Made by a program: the position numbers and the translations under genes. The notes beneath the pieces were generated by a model, which made no database searches, was not told where the DNA came from, and saw only the letters and a program-made list of their open reading frames with translations. From Anaeromicropila populeti (GTDB lineage: Bacteria; Bacillota; Clostridia; Lachnospirales; Lachnospiraceae): 64,000 nt of DNA. Position 1 is the stretch's first letter; every line of letters begins with the position of its first letter. The DNA lies in NCBI RefSeq assembly GCF_900112775.1, contig NZ_FOYZ01000012.1:1-64000 (forward strand), given 5' to 3'. Shown here one piece after another: positions 26,104 through 35,452 of this stretch.

Positions 26104-26736
26104 ATGTCAGTACCATACTTTAAATTGTCACAAGATGAAGTAAACCAAAAGATTGATAAATTAGTGCAATATCTAGTTGATTGCAAAATGGATGATGTCT
26201 GTGTAATCAATCCGAAAGAATTAATCTTTGATAAAAAAGTACGAATGAAATGCAGATATGCATGCAGGGTGTATAACACTAATCTTCGGTGCCCGCCCAA
26301 CGCACCTTCTGTAGAGGAATGTAAGGAGTATGTACATTCCTTTGAAAAAGGAATTATTTATAGAAAAACAGCTCCCGCAGATCATTTTGCTGGAGAAGAC
26401 GCAAAAAAAGATTATAAATGGACTAAAGTTTCTAAGTTCATTCAAGATACCTCCGCTGAACTGGAGTCCATGGCATTTTATGAAGGGTTTTATCTGGCAA
26501 TGGCTTTCGGAGCAGGAAGATGTCGTCAGTGTGTTGATATCGGTGGAAAGTGTCAGGGACTTGCCGATGGCGTATGTCGTCATCAATTAGAATCAAGACC
26601 TTCACTAGAAGGAATTGGGGTTGATTTGATTCGTTCAATATCAAATTTAAACTGGAATTTCTCTATTATTGGAAAAAGAAGTGAGATAGCAGATATTGAA
26701 ATAGCAGGATATATAGGTTTTATTGCATTATATTAG
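26104..26736 (+). CDS. DUF2284-type predicted metal-binding protein
   Basis: A 210-aa protein with two cysteine groups: an N-terminal C-x3-C...RCPPNAPS motif (MKCRYACRVYNTNLRCPPNAP) and a C-terminal C-x2-C...KC...C cluster near residues 138-160 (RCRQCVDIGGKC). These are typical of the DUF2284 family, thought to bind an Fe-S cluster. Biochemical function is not established. Its place inside the operon suggests a redox or radical-chemistry helper. Confidence 0.75.
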   Translation: MSVPYFKLSQDEVNQKIDKLVQYLVDCKMDDVCVINPKELIFDKKVRMKCRYACRVYNTNLRCPPNAPSVEECKEYVHSFEKGIIYRKTAPADHFAGEDAKKDYKWTKVSKFIQDTSAELESMAFYEGFYLAMAFGAGRCRQCVDIGGKCQGLADGVCRHQLESRPSLEGIGVDLIRSISNLNWNFSIIGKRSEIADIEIAGYIGFIALY

Positions 26737-26771
26737 AAGAGTTCTTTATAACTAAGCTGGAGGTGGAAAAT

Positions 26772-27971
26772 ATGAAGTGTCAAAAGGAATTATTTGATAT
26801 TGAAGAAGATGTTTCTTATCTAAATGGTGCATTGATGAGTCCGTTGTTAAAATCATCAGTAGAAGCAGGAATTGAAGGAATGAAAAAAAAAATGCGTCCA
26901 TATTCTTTGACAGAAGGCGATTTTTTTGAACCTGGAGATATCATCCGAAAGGAATTTGCAGATATTATAAACTGCAAAGAGCCAGAAAGAATAGCAATAC
27001 TGCCTTCTGTATCTTATGGAATGTCAATATTGTCAAAAAACATTAAACTGGATCAAAGAAAATCTATTCTTGTAGTTGGCGAAGAATTTCCTAGTAATTA
27101 TTACCCCTGGAAAAAAGCAACAGATGAGCAGGGCGGTATTTTAACTGTAATAAAGGCGCCTTCCGTTCTTGAAAACAGAGGTGAGCTGTGGAATCAGCAA
27201 ATATTAGCTGCGATTGATGAGAATACAAAAGCCGTGTGTATCGGAAATATTCATTGGACATGTGGAACAATCTTTAATCTAAAAGAAATTAGAAAACGAA
27301 CAAAAGAAGCAGGTGCCCTACTTATTATTGACGCATCTCAAACAATAGGTGCCTTTCCGTTCTCGCTTCAGGAAGTTGAAGCCGACGCGATTATTGTTGC
27401 CGGATGGAAATGGCTTTTAGGACCATATAGTATAGCATTAGGATACTTTGGACCGGCATTCGATAATAGTGAAACAATTGAAGAAAATTGGATTAATAAA
27501 AAAAATTCAAATCAATTTGATAAATTACTTTATTATCAAGATCAATACATTCCGTCAGCACAAAGGCATAATGTTGGTGAGTTTTCAAACTTTACTCTTC
27601 TTCCAATGATGATTAACGGAATTAGAACAGCCAAAAAGTGGGATGCACTGCAAATTCAAGAGTATTGTGCAGATTTAATCAGACCATTTGTTCCAGAATT
27701 TCAAAAGTTAGGGTGTTGGATTGAACATGAAAATTACCGTACCAGTCATGTATTTGGCATTCTTTTACCTGATGGCACTTCTATAGAAGCCTTAAAACAG
27801 GAATTGTCTAAAAATAAAGTTTATATTTCGGTCAGGGGGAATTTTTTGAGAATATCTCCTAATGTTTATAACGATGAAAACGATATAGAAAAATTACTTA
27901 TTTCAGTTAGAAATGTTATCGAACATATTACGACATTTAATAATGAAAAAATTAATTATGGACTACACTAA
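26772..27971 (+). CDS. Class V PLP aminotransferase-like enzyme (cysteine desulfurase/epimerase fold)
   Basis: A 399-aa fold-type I PLP enzyme related to NifS, kynureninase and isopenicillin-N epimerase. PLP is held by Lys in IVAGWKWLLGPY and Asp in LIIDASQTIGA. The SufS-type active cysteine near the C-terminus is not seen (the corresponding RGNFLRISP segment lacks Cys), so desulfurase activity is unlikely; epimerase, lyase or transaminase activity on a pathway amino acid is more plausible. ATG 26772 follows GGAGGTGG; in-frame GTG 26763 lies inside that site. Confidence 0.8.
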   Translation: MKCQKELFDIEEDVSYLNGALMSPLLKSSVEAGIEGMKKKMRPYSLTEGDFFEPGDIIRKEFADIINCKEPERIAILPSVSYGMSILSKNIKLDQRKSILVVGEEFPSNYYPWKKATDEQGGILTVIKAPSVLENRGELWNQQILAAIDENTKAVCIGNIHWTCGTIFNLKEIRKRTKEAGALLIIDASQTIGAFPFSLQEVEADAIIVAGWKWLLGPYSIALGYFGPAFDNSETIEENWINKKNSNQFDKLLYYQDQYIPSAQRHNVGEFSNFTLLPMMINGIRTAKKWDALQIQEYCADLIRPFVPEFQKLGCWIEHENYRTSHVFGILLPDGTSIEALKQELSKNKVYISVRGNFLRISPNVYNDENDIEKLLISVRNVIEHITTFNNEKINYGLH

Positions 27972-27989
27972 TTTATGAAAGAGGTAAAA

Positions 27990-29579
27990 ATGAAACTTGA
28001 AAATATTAAAGAATATATGTCTAAAAATAAGGACAGTTACCTTGAGTATTTTGAACGTGGGCATTATTATAAAAAACGATATGAAGAAGTTCTTTCAGAT
28101 GTCTTAAAATTGGTTTCTTTTATAAATGAAAAGAAGGTTAAAAAACAGGAACGTATTGGAATTGTTGGTACTAATTCTTATGCATGGGTACTGGCTGATC
28201 TAGCATGTCTCATTGGTGGATGGGTTTCTGTAACTTTTCATGAAAAGAATTTTGAAATGCATAAAGAACAACTAATAAATCAATTTGATGTGAAACTTGT
28301 TTTTATGGATGAGAAGTATTTTGATGAAAAAGCAGATGATATTTACATTCAACTTTCTTTAATACCACAAATTATTGAAAAATTTGAACCATCTGTTATA
28401 GAAGGAGCAGCATTTACAGATGAAGATATTTTTACAATTATATTTACATCAGGAACAACAGGAACACCAAAGGCACTTTCTATTAAAATAGAAGGAACTA
28501 GTCATTTTATTACAGGAGTGTGCGATTTATTTCAATTCAATAACTCTGATAAACTGTTCATTTTCCTTCCATTATCTGTATTAACATGCAGAACATATAT
28601 ATATGGTGCATTACTACATAATTTTCATATAGCACTTTCAACAATGGATACGTTTTCTCTTGCCATGAAAAAAACTCAGCCAACTGTTATGCAAGGAGTT
28701 CCCTATCTCTTTGAAACAATACATGATACTTTTTATAATATGCTGCGAGAGTCCAAATTTAAATTATTTTTTGTGAATATTCTTTTTGGACTAAATAATA
28801 AAAATCTGATACCTAAAAAAATGATGAGAGCAGCACAAAATAAATTTTTTAAAGAATTTCATAATTTCTGGGGTGGAAAAATGAGATTGATGATAACTGG
28901 CTCAGCCAGTATCAGTGCTAACATTATACGATTTTATCAAAATACGGGGATTAACTTATACGAAGCATATGCGACAAATGAAGCTGGACTATTAACTATA
29001 AATTATCCAGGAAAATGTAAAATTGGAAGTGTAGGAACTACATTTGTTGGACGTGAGATTATAATTAGTGATGAAGGTGAAATCTTGATTAAATCAGATA
29101 ATCTTGCCTATCGTTATGAAATGGAATCCGATGAGTTTAACAGTCGTGTTTTTCGAAGTGATGGTTACATTGCTACTGGAGATATGGGCTTCTTTGACAA
29201 AGAGGGATTTTTGTTTCTTCGTGGTCGTATAAAGGATATCATCACAATGAGTAATGGTGAAAAAGTAATGCCTGGAGCAATAGAAAATAAACTAAAGGAA
29301 TCTCCTCTTATTAAGCAAGTTTGTATTTATGGAGAAAAGAGCCCTTTTTTAACTGCTATAGTAACAAAAGGAAATCCTAAAGTAACAAAAGAAATGATTG
29401 AAAATGAATTGGAAAAATACATGTCAGAACTAAAGGAAGTTTCAAAAATTAAACAAATTATTTTTACATCGGAACCCTTTTCGATAGAAAATAAATTACT
29501 AAATGTTAATATGAAGATGGATAGAAACAAAATTTTTGAACAATACAAAAAGGAACTAGCAGAAATCTATACAAGCTGA
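27990..29579 (+). CDS. Stand-alone acyl-AMP ligase (AMP-binding enzyme)
   Basis: A 529-aa ANL-superfamily enzyme with P-loop FTSGTTGTPK, ATP motif YEAYATNEAG, ATGDMGFF and the hinge-proximal GRIKDIITMSNGEKVMP. It resembles FadD-type acyl ligases more than NRPS A domains. In this setting it probably adenylates a starter acid and loads it on the free ACP or on the first carrier domain of the NRPS. ATG 27990 is preferred: AAAGAGG lies just upstream and after the alternative ATG at 27975. Confidence 0.85.
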   Translation: MKLENIKEYMSKNKDSYLEYFERGHYYKKRYEEVLSDVLKLVSFINEKKVKKQERIGIVGTNSYAWVLADLACLIGGWVSVTFHEKNFEMHKEQLINQFDVKLVFMDEKYFDEKADDIYIQLSLIPQIIEKFEPSVIEGAAFTDEDIFTIIFTSGTTGTPKALSIKIEGTSHFITGVCDLFQFNNSDKLFIFLPLSVLTCRTYIYGALLHNFHIALSTMDTFSLAMKKTQPTVMQGVPYLFETIHDTFYNMLRESKFKLFFVNILFGLNNKNLIPKKMMRAAQNKFFKEFHNFWGGKMRLMITGSASISANIIRFYQNTGINLYEAYATNEAGLLTINYPGKCKIGSVGTTFVGREIIISDEGEILIKSDNLAYRYEMESDEFNSRVFRSDGYIATGDMGFFDKEGFLFLRGRIKDIITMSNGEKVMPGAIENKLKESPLIKQVCIYGEKSPFLTAIVTKGNPKVTKEMIENELEKYMSELKEVSKIKQIIFTSEPFSIENKLLNVNMKMDRNKIFEQYKKELAEIYTS

Positions 29580-29590
29580 GGAGGCGCTAT

Positions 29591-30496
29591 ATGCTGATTG
29601 ATATACATACACACTTAGGATATTCAAAAGTTTATTCCGATTATTTTATCAATGGAATAATAGAAAGTATAGAAAATCCATTAAAGGAACAAATGGGGGC
29701 AGCATTTAATAAAGCCATCGTAAGTAATATTATCAGAGGCTCATTAAATGATAAAGATGGGTCCAAATTAATCAAGCAAATGGATGACGCTGGAATTGAT
29801 AAATGTGTACTGCTCATGACAGACTTTGGATATGAGGATACTAATATGGAATTTTCTGTTTCAGAAATATTGGAAGTACATAATCAAGTAAGAATAAAAT
29901 ATCCAGATAGAGTAATCCCCTTTTTTGGAATCGACTGTAGGAGAGATGTGTCCTATGTTGACCTCTTTGAAAAAAGTATTCGGGATTATCATTTTGCAGG
30001 TTTAAAAATATACCCTCCATGTGGATTTGATTTAACGGATAAAAGATTATTTCCATATTATGAAATTTGTCAGTCATATGGAATTCCAGTATTATCCCAT
30101 ACAGGTGATTCATTGGTTACTATGCATAATGATTATGATTATATTGGACAAGTGAAAGACTTAACGAAAATGTTTAAGAACCTTCAGTTTATTCTTGCCC
30201 ATATCACTTTTGAACGATTTGAAGAGAATATAAGGTTAGCATCTGAGCTAGAAAATGTCTATTTTGATTTGGCTGCGTTTCAATTAGATTGGGGAAAAGA
30301 AAATTTAACCTATAAGGTAAAGAAAATATTTGAACTGATACCAGATAAGATATTATTCGGTACAGATTGGCCAATCTATAGTATGTTAGGACAGCAGAAA
30401 AGATGGGTTGATTATTTTAGAAATAATGTTGAAATTAGCGAAGAAAATAAAAAGAAACTGTTCTATCTTAATGCACAAAATGTACTAAAAATTTGA
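29591..30496 (+). CDS. Amidohydrolase family 2 metal-dependent hydrolase
   Basis: A 301-aa TIM-barrel hydrolase/decarboxylase of the amidohydrolase-2 group. Metal ligands are visible: DIHTHLG near the N-terminus, His in LSHTGDS, His in LAHITFE and Asp in LFGTDWPIY. Members hydrolyse amides/lactones or decarboxylate aromatic acids such as 2,6-dihydroxybenzoate. In the operon it might release, trim or decarboxylate an intermediate. RBS GAGGAGG; 11 bp after the ligase gene. Confidence 0.82.
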   Translation: MLIDIHTHLGYSKVYSDYFINGIIESIENPLKEQMGAAFNKAIVSNIIRGSLNDKDGSKLIKQMDDAGIDKCVLLMTDFGYEDTNMEFSVSEILEVHNQVRIKYPDRVIPFFGIDCRRDVSYVDLFEKSIRDYHFAGLKIYPPCGFDLTDKRLFPYYEICQSYGIPVLSHTGDSLVTMHNDYDYIGQVKDLTKMFKNLQFILAHITFERFEENIRLASELENVYFDLAAFQLDWGKENLTYKVKKIFELIPDKILFGTDWPIYSMLGQQKRWVDYFRNNVEISEENKKKLFYLNAQNVLKI

Positions 30497-30505
30497 GGTG
30501 AAAGT

Positions 30506-30763
30506 ATGGATGATGAAAAAATTAAAAAGGTAGTTTTAGAAATAATAAAATCAATTGTTCCTAAAAACATGAAAAAAACAGTAACTTTAGAGATGGAACT
30601 TAGAGATGAATTAAATCTTGATTCGATAAAATTAATTTCATTGGTTACAATTTTAGAAGAAAAGGCTAATTTTGATTCTATGCTTGCAAGCAGTGAAGTG
30701 GATTTTACAGAAATTATGTCTGGGAATGATTTGGTAAAGGTAGTTCTTGAATATCAAAAGTAG
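30506..30763 (+). CDS. Free acyl/peptidyl carrier protein
   Basis: An 85-aa four-helix carrier protein. The phosphopantetheine attachment site is Ser40 in LNLDSIKLISL. It sits nine bases after the amidohydrolase gene and 19 bp before the NRPS. It is the likely acceptor for the acyl-AMP ligase, and perhaps the only in-cluster carrier available to the ketosynthase, which has no ACP of its own. No phosphopantetheinyl transferase is in the window, so a host enzyme must activate it. Confidence 0.88.
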   Translation: MDDEKIKKVVLEIIKSIVPKNMKKTVTLEMELRDELNLDSIKLISLVTILEEKANFDSMLASSEVDFTEIMSGNDLVKVVLEYQK

Positions 30764-30782
30764 TTAACAGGAGGAACGTTGG

Positions 30783-33700
30783 ATGCATATAGTTGAAATT
30801 GAAAGCAAAAATAATACATATAGTTTTGATTATTTAACTTGTTATGAAAAACCAATGGCACTAGCATTATCGGTATTTTCGGAATTTGAACCAAATTTAT
30901 TTTTGCTCTATTTAAAGACAATTCAAAGTTATCACATGAAAAATTTTCAAGAAGAAAATATTATTATTCCTGACTTTGAAGATACCATACAGTGGATTAT
31001 TGAAGAAAAAATGAAAAAAAATCTCACTATCGAAGATATAGAATGTGATGAAATATTCATATGGATTGAACAGCAAATAGAGAAGAATATTCCAGTTATG
31101 CTTACTGTGAATTTGAAAGAACTCTTTTATTCACAATACTATAAGGAAACAGATTGGCCTTATTTAATGCTGATAAATGGATATGATGCAGAAAAAAAAT
31201 TGTTTTATGTGATTGATACTACTCAGACAGAGTATTTAGAACTGAAAGAAGGGCAGGTTTATGAGCAGTTTGTAATTACATATGAGATGGCATCAAATAT
31301 GATTCAGTCTTATAAAAAGGTGATGAAACGTGCATATGCTGCAACTATTACAAATTCAGATAACAATACGGCTACTAATACAGATAAAACGTTTCTTTCA
31401 GAATTTTTGGATTTTTATTGCAATGCCAGAGAAGAACAGCCATTTAAAGAACTTACTTTTATGAATGAAATTTTGGATAAAGTAAAAGAAGGCAAGGTAG
31501 TAAAAAGATCTAGTATTTTTGAACTTACAAATCATGTAGAGTTCTTATTTACCAGAACATTAAGTTATAAAGAATTTTTATACAAACTTTTAAGTGATTA
31601 TATGATTCATTTCGTAGAGAAAGAAGAAAGATATATAACAATAGAAAAAGAATTAATTTCTAGTTGGAAAAAGTGTTTAAATACAGCTTCTCTTGGAATG
31701 AATTTGAACAGAGAATTTGATCCAGAAAGACTTTCCAAAAAAGCCTGTGAGCAGGAAAAAGAAATGTTATGTACAATCATGAATGGATTATCGGCTCAAA
31801 AGGATTCAAACCAAATAGTAACTGCACATAAAAAGCTGAATGAAGAAGATGCTATATCAGAAAAGACAAGAGAAATTATTAAAACTACATATGAAGAACC
31901 TCAAACTGATATAGAAAAAGAATTACAAGAATTTTGGCAGACTCTGTTTAAAAAACAACGTATTGGTGTATTAGATAACTTTTTTGATTTGGGGGGTAAT
32001 TCATTAACAGGTGTTAAAATTCAAGCTACTGTTATCAAAAAATTTAATGTAGAACTTCCAATGGACATATTTTTTACTGCACCTACAATTCGTGAATTAT
32101 CTATGTATATAGAAGAAAACAAAAACCGAAATCTGTTTGTACCAATAGAAATTGCACCTAAAAGTGAACGATACATTTTGTCATCTGCTCAGAAAAGATT
32201 GTTTATAATGAATCAGTTCGAACCAGACAGCACAGTGTACAATATTATGCTTTCCTTGGAGGTAAAAGGAGCTGTCAATACTTCATTGGCAGAAAGCTGT
32301 TTAAATGAAGTGATTATGAGGCATGATAGTCTTAGAACTAATTTTCAAGTAATTGAAGGAACAGCATATCAAGTGATTAGAACATCGCTAGAAGTAAAAG
32401 CGGAATTAGCATTTCTTGAACCATGGCAGATAGATGATTATTTAGAACAAATAGATAAACCATTTCGATTGGATAGAGACGCATTAATTAGACTGCACAT
32501 CATTCATATAGCAGTTGAACATAGAACAATCTTGTGCTTTACAGCACATCATATCGTAGTAGACGGAACATCCTTTGGGATTATTGTAAAAGAATTTGCA
32601 GAACTGTACAATAATAGAAAGCTGGATGATGTAAAACTCCAATACAAAGATTTTACAATTTGGCAAGAACAACAACAGCAAGGTGAAAAATATAGAAAAC
32701 AAATTGATTACTGGGTAAATAAAATGAAGGACAGAGCTCCAATGCTCAATCTGCCTTACGATTTTGCTAAAAATAATACAATGAATTCTACTGGAGATAT
32801 TTTAAATTTTAAGATAAATCAGGAATTGACAAAAAAAATAGAACTGTTTTCTAAAGAAAACGAAACAACTCTATTTATGGTTCTTTTTGGTATTGTCAAT
32901 ATTGTATTACATAAATATTCGTCACAGGAAGATATTATTATTGGAACTCCAATTGCTGATAGACCACATGTTGATTTACAGGACATGGTTGGAATGTTTG
33001 TGAATATGATGCCTTTAAGAAATTTTCCTAATAAGAATAAAAAATTTAGAGATTTTTTAAGGGAAGTACGTAACAATGCATTGGAAGCATTTGAAAATCA
33101 AGATTGCCAGTTTGATGTATTAATTGAAGAGTTGGGGTTAAAAGGGAATACCATAAATAATCCAATGTTCAATGTTGTGTTTATTCTGCAAAATATGGAC
33201 TTGAGCGATGTTTTGCTTGAAAAAGAAATTGCTCATCTAAAGCAATTAAAAAACAAAACATCAAAATTTGATATTACAATTGAATTAATGCAAGTTAAGG
33301 ATGGAATAGAATGCCTCATAGAATATAGTACAGAATTGTTTAAAGTACGTACGATAGAAAGGCTTGCCCAACATTTTATTAATTGTATTTCTTATGTATT
33401 ACAAAATCCAGATACCCGCATATGGGAAATTGACTGTATGGGAATAGATGAGAAGAAGCAGCTCCTTTTCGATTTTAATCATACGAAAAAGGAATACCAT
33501 TTCAAAGAAAGAATATTTGATCAATTTATAAAACAGGTGGATGAAAATGGAGAAGCAATAGCAGTTGAATGGAATGGTTTGGCTTATACATATAAGCAGT
33601 TGAGTGAGGATTCATCCAGAATAGCAAATACTTTAGTAGAAGCAGGATTACAGATTGGTGAAGCAGTGGGTGTCTTTTTAGAACGTTCATATGAAATGAT

Positions 33701-35435
33701 TGCAGCGGTTATGGGTATTGTCTGTGCTGGTGGTGTCTATATTCCGTTAGAACCCTATCTTCCTGATGACAGAGTATTGACTATTTGGGAAAACTTAAAT
33801 GTTAAATTTATTATTACATATAGCAAAGAGTTACAGAGAATTTTAGAGTTAACAGAAGAAAAAGACCTAATTCATAAAGTTTTATCTATGTCAGAGCTTG
33901 ATGAAGATACACAGAATAAAACAGCAAAAAAATACGATAAGTACATTTATTCCAAACAAGATATATGGAAAAGATCCATGCGAATGCCAGATGTAAATGT
34001 AAGTCCAGAAGACCTTGCATATATTATTTTTACTTCTGGTTCAACCGGTAATCCTAAAGGTGTTATGATTCAACATACTAAAGCAGTCAATTTGATTGAA
34101 TGGGTGAATAAGACCTTTCAGATATCTCCGAAGGATAAGGTATTAGCAGTAACTTCTATAAGTTTTGATTTATCTGTGTATGATATATTTGGCCTGCTAT
34201 CAGCAGGTGGAACTATATATATGACATCGCGAGAAGAGTTAATGCATCCAAAGGAACTTCTTCAGACAATTGTGGAGAAAAAAATTACCTTTTGGAACTC
34301 AGCTCCTCAGACATTGATGCAGTTAGAACCATTTTTTGATGAAACTAATGCAAAAGAACATTGTCTTAGCCATGTATTTCTCAGTGGTGACTGGATACCA
34401 GTTTCTTTGCCAGACAGAATAAAGCAGACTTTCTCAGGAGTAGAAGTTATTAGTCTGGGAGGTGCAACAGAAGCAACAGTATGGTCTAATTACTACATAA
34501 TAGATGAAGTAAAATCTTATTGGAAAAGCATACCGTACGGAAAGCCTATACAAAATGCTGCTTACTATATATTAGACAGTAATTTAATGTTATTACCAGT
34601 TGGTATACCAGGGGATTTGTATATCGGAGGGGATTGTCTGGCGTTAGGTTATTTCAATGAGCCAGAACTGACAAAAAAACAGTTTATATCAAATCCATTT
34701 GTAGAAGGGGAAATAATATATAAAACAGGTGATTTGGCAAAATGGCATACTAATGGAAATATGGAATTTTTGGGCAGGGCTGATACCCAAGTGAAAATAC
34801 GTGGATTTCGTGTAGAACTAGGTGAAATTGAAGGTACATTATTGAAGTATCCAGGTATAAAAGAAGCAGTTGTAATTGCTGGAGAAGAAAAGTGGCAAGA
34901 AAAAAAACTGTATGCCTTTTTTACCAGTTCAAAAGAAATTACGTATGCTGAATTAAAGGAATTTTTGCTAAAGAAGCTTCCAGATTATTTTATTCCGGAT
35001 GTCTTTATTCCGTTGGAAAATTTTCCAGTTACTGCAAATGGGAAATTAGATAGAAAAAAACTTTTAGAACATAAAAAATCAGAAAAGCTAGATACTGGTG
35101 TGAAGTATGTAAAGCCTCAAAATCAAACAGAAGAACTACTTCTTTTTATGTGGAAGGAAGAATTAGAAATACAAAACATTGGTGTTAATGATAATTTTTT
35201 TGATATTGGTGGGAACTCTATAAAGTTCATACAATTTACCAATAAACTAAAAGAAAAAATGAATGTAGATATACCTGTTGTACAATTATTTCAAGATGCA
35301 ACAGTAAGTGGCATATCAAAAATATTGTTAGATATAGGAAACAATATTAAAAAGCCAGATAATCCAGACAAACAAATATCAAAAAATGTAGCTGTTATGA
35401 AAAATAAAATTAACCTGATTCGAAAAAATAAGTAA
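30783..35435 (+). CDS. Nonribosomal peptide synthetase: BtrH_N-like domain, T, C, A (Cys-like code), T
   Basis: A 1550-aa synthetase. Residues ~1-190 resemble a BtrH N-terminal/C39-peptidase-like domain (WPYLMLINGYDAEKKLFYVID). ~370-440 is a carrier domain (DLGGNSL, Ser407). ~455-890 is a condensation domain with intact HHIVVDG (His589-590), so an amide-forming rather than a cyclisation domain. ~900-1420 is an adenylation domain (FTSGSTGNPKG, GRADTQVKIRGFRVE). ~1440-1525 is a second carrier (DIGGNSI, Ser1479). Aligned by hand with GrsA, the specificity residues read D-L-Y-N-F-S-L-V-W-K, close to the known cysteine code DLYNLSLIWK. No thioesterase or reductase ends the protein, so the chain should pass to the ketosynthase next door or be released by another enzyme. 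Confidence 0.93.
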   Translation: MHIVEIESKNNTYSFDYLTCYEKPMALALSVFSEFEPNLFLLYLKTIQSYHMKNFQEENIIIPDFEDTIQWIIEEKMKKNLTIEDIECDEIFIWIEQQIEKNIPVMLTVNLKELFYSQYYKETDWPYLMLINGYDAEKKLFYVIDTTQTEYLELKEGQVYEQFVITYEMASNMIQSYKKVMKRAYAATITNSDNNTATNTDKTFLSEFLDFYCNAREEQPFKELTFMNEILDKVKEGKVVKRSSIFELTNHVEFLFTRTLSYKEFLYKLLSDYMIHFVEKEERYITIEKELISSWKKCLNTASLGMNLNREFDPERLSKKACEQEKEMLCTIMNGLSAQKDSNQIVTAHKKLNEEDAISEKTREIIKTTYEEPQTDIEKELQEFWQTLFKKQRIGVLDNFFDLGGNSLTGVKIQATVIKKFNVELPMDIFFTAPTIRELSMYIEENKNRNLFVPIEIAPKSERYILSSAQKRLFIMNQFEPDSTVYNIMLSLEVKGAVNTSLAESCLNEVIMRHDSLRTNFQVIEGTAYQVIRTSLEVKAELAFLEPWQIDDYLEQIDKPFRLDRDALIRLHIIHIAVEHRTILCFTAHHIVVDGTSFGIIVKEFAELYNNRKLDDVKLQYKDFTIWQEQQQQGEKYRKQIDYWVNKMKDRAPMLNLPYDFAKNNTMNSTGDILNFKINQELTKKIELFSKENETTLFMVLFGIVNIVLHKYSSQEDIIIGTPIADRPHVDLQDMVGMFVNMMPLRNFPNKNKKFRDFLREVRNNALEAFENQDCQFDVLIEELGLKGNTINNPMFNVVFILQNMDLSDVLLEKEIAHLKQLKNKTSKFDITIELMQVKDGIECLIEYSTELFKVRTIERLAQHFINCISYVLQNPDTRIWEIDCMGIDEKKQLLFDFNHTKKEYHFKERIFDQFIKQVDENGEAIAVEWNGLAYTYKQLSEDSSRIANTLVEAGLQIGEAVGVFLERSYEMIAAVMGIVCAGGVYIPLEPYLPDDRVLTIWENLNVKFIITYSKELQRILELTEEKDLIHKVLSMSELDEDTQNKTAKKYDKYIYSKQDIWKRSMRMPDVNVSPEDLAYIIFTSGSTGNPKGVMIQHTKAVNLIEWVNKTFQISPKDKVLAVTSISFDLSVYDIFGLLSAGGTIYMTSREELMHPKELLQTIVEKKITFWNSAPQTLMQLEPFFDETNAKEHCLSHVFLSGDWIPVSLPDRIKQTFSGVEVISLGGATEATVWSNYYIIDEVKSYWKSIPYGKPIQNAAYYILDSNLMLLPVGIPGDLYIGGDCLALGYFNEPELTKKQFISNPFVEGEIIYKTGDLAKWHTNGNMEFLGRADTQVKIRGFRVELGEIEGTLLKYPGIKEAVVIAGEEKWQEKKLYAFFTSSKEITYAELKEFLLKKLPDYFIPDVFIPLENFPVTANGKLDRKKLLEHKKSEKLDTGVKYVKPQNQTEELLLFMWKEELEIQNIGVNDNFFDIGGNSIKFIQFTNKLKEKMNVDIPVVQLFQDATVSGISKILLDIGNNIKKPDNPDKQISKNVAVMKNKINLIRKNK

Positions 35436-35452
35436 ATAGTTGGAGATGAAAT

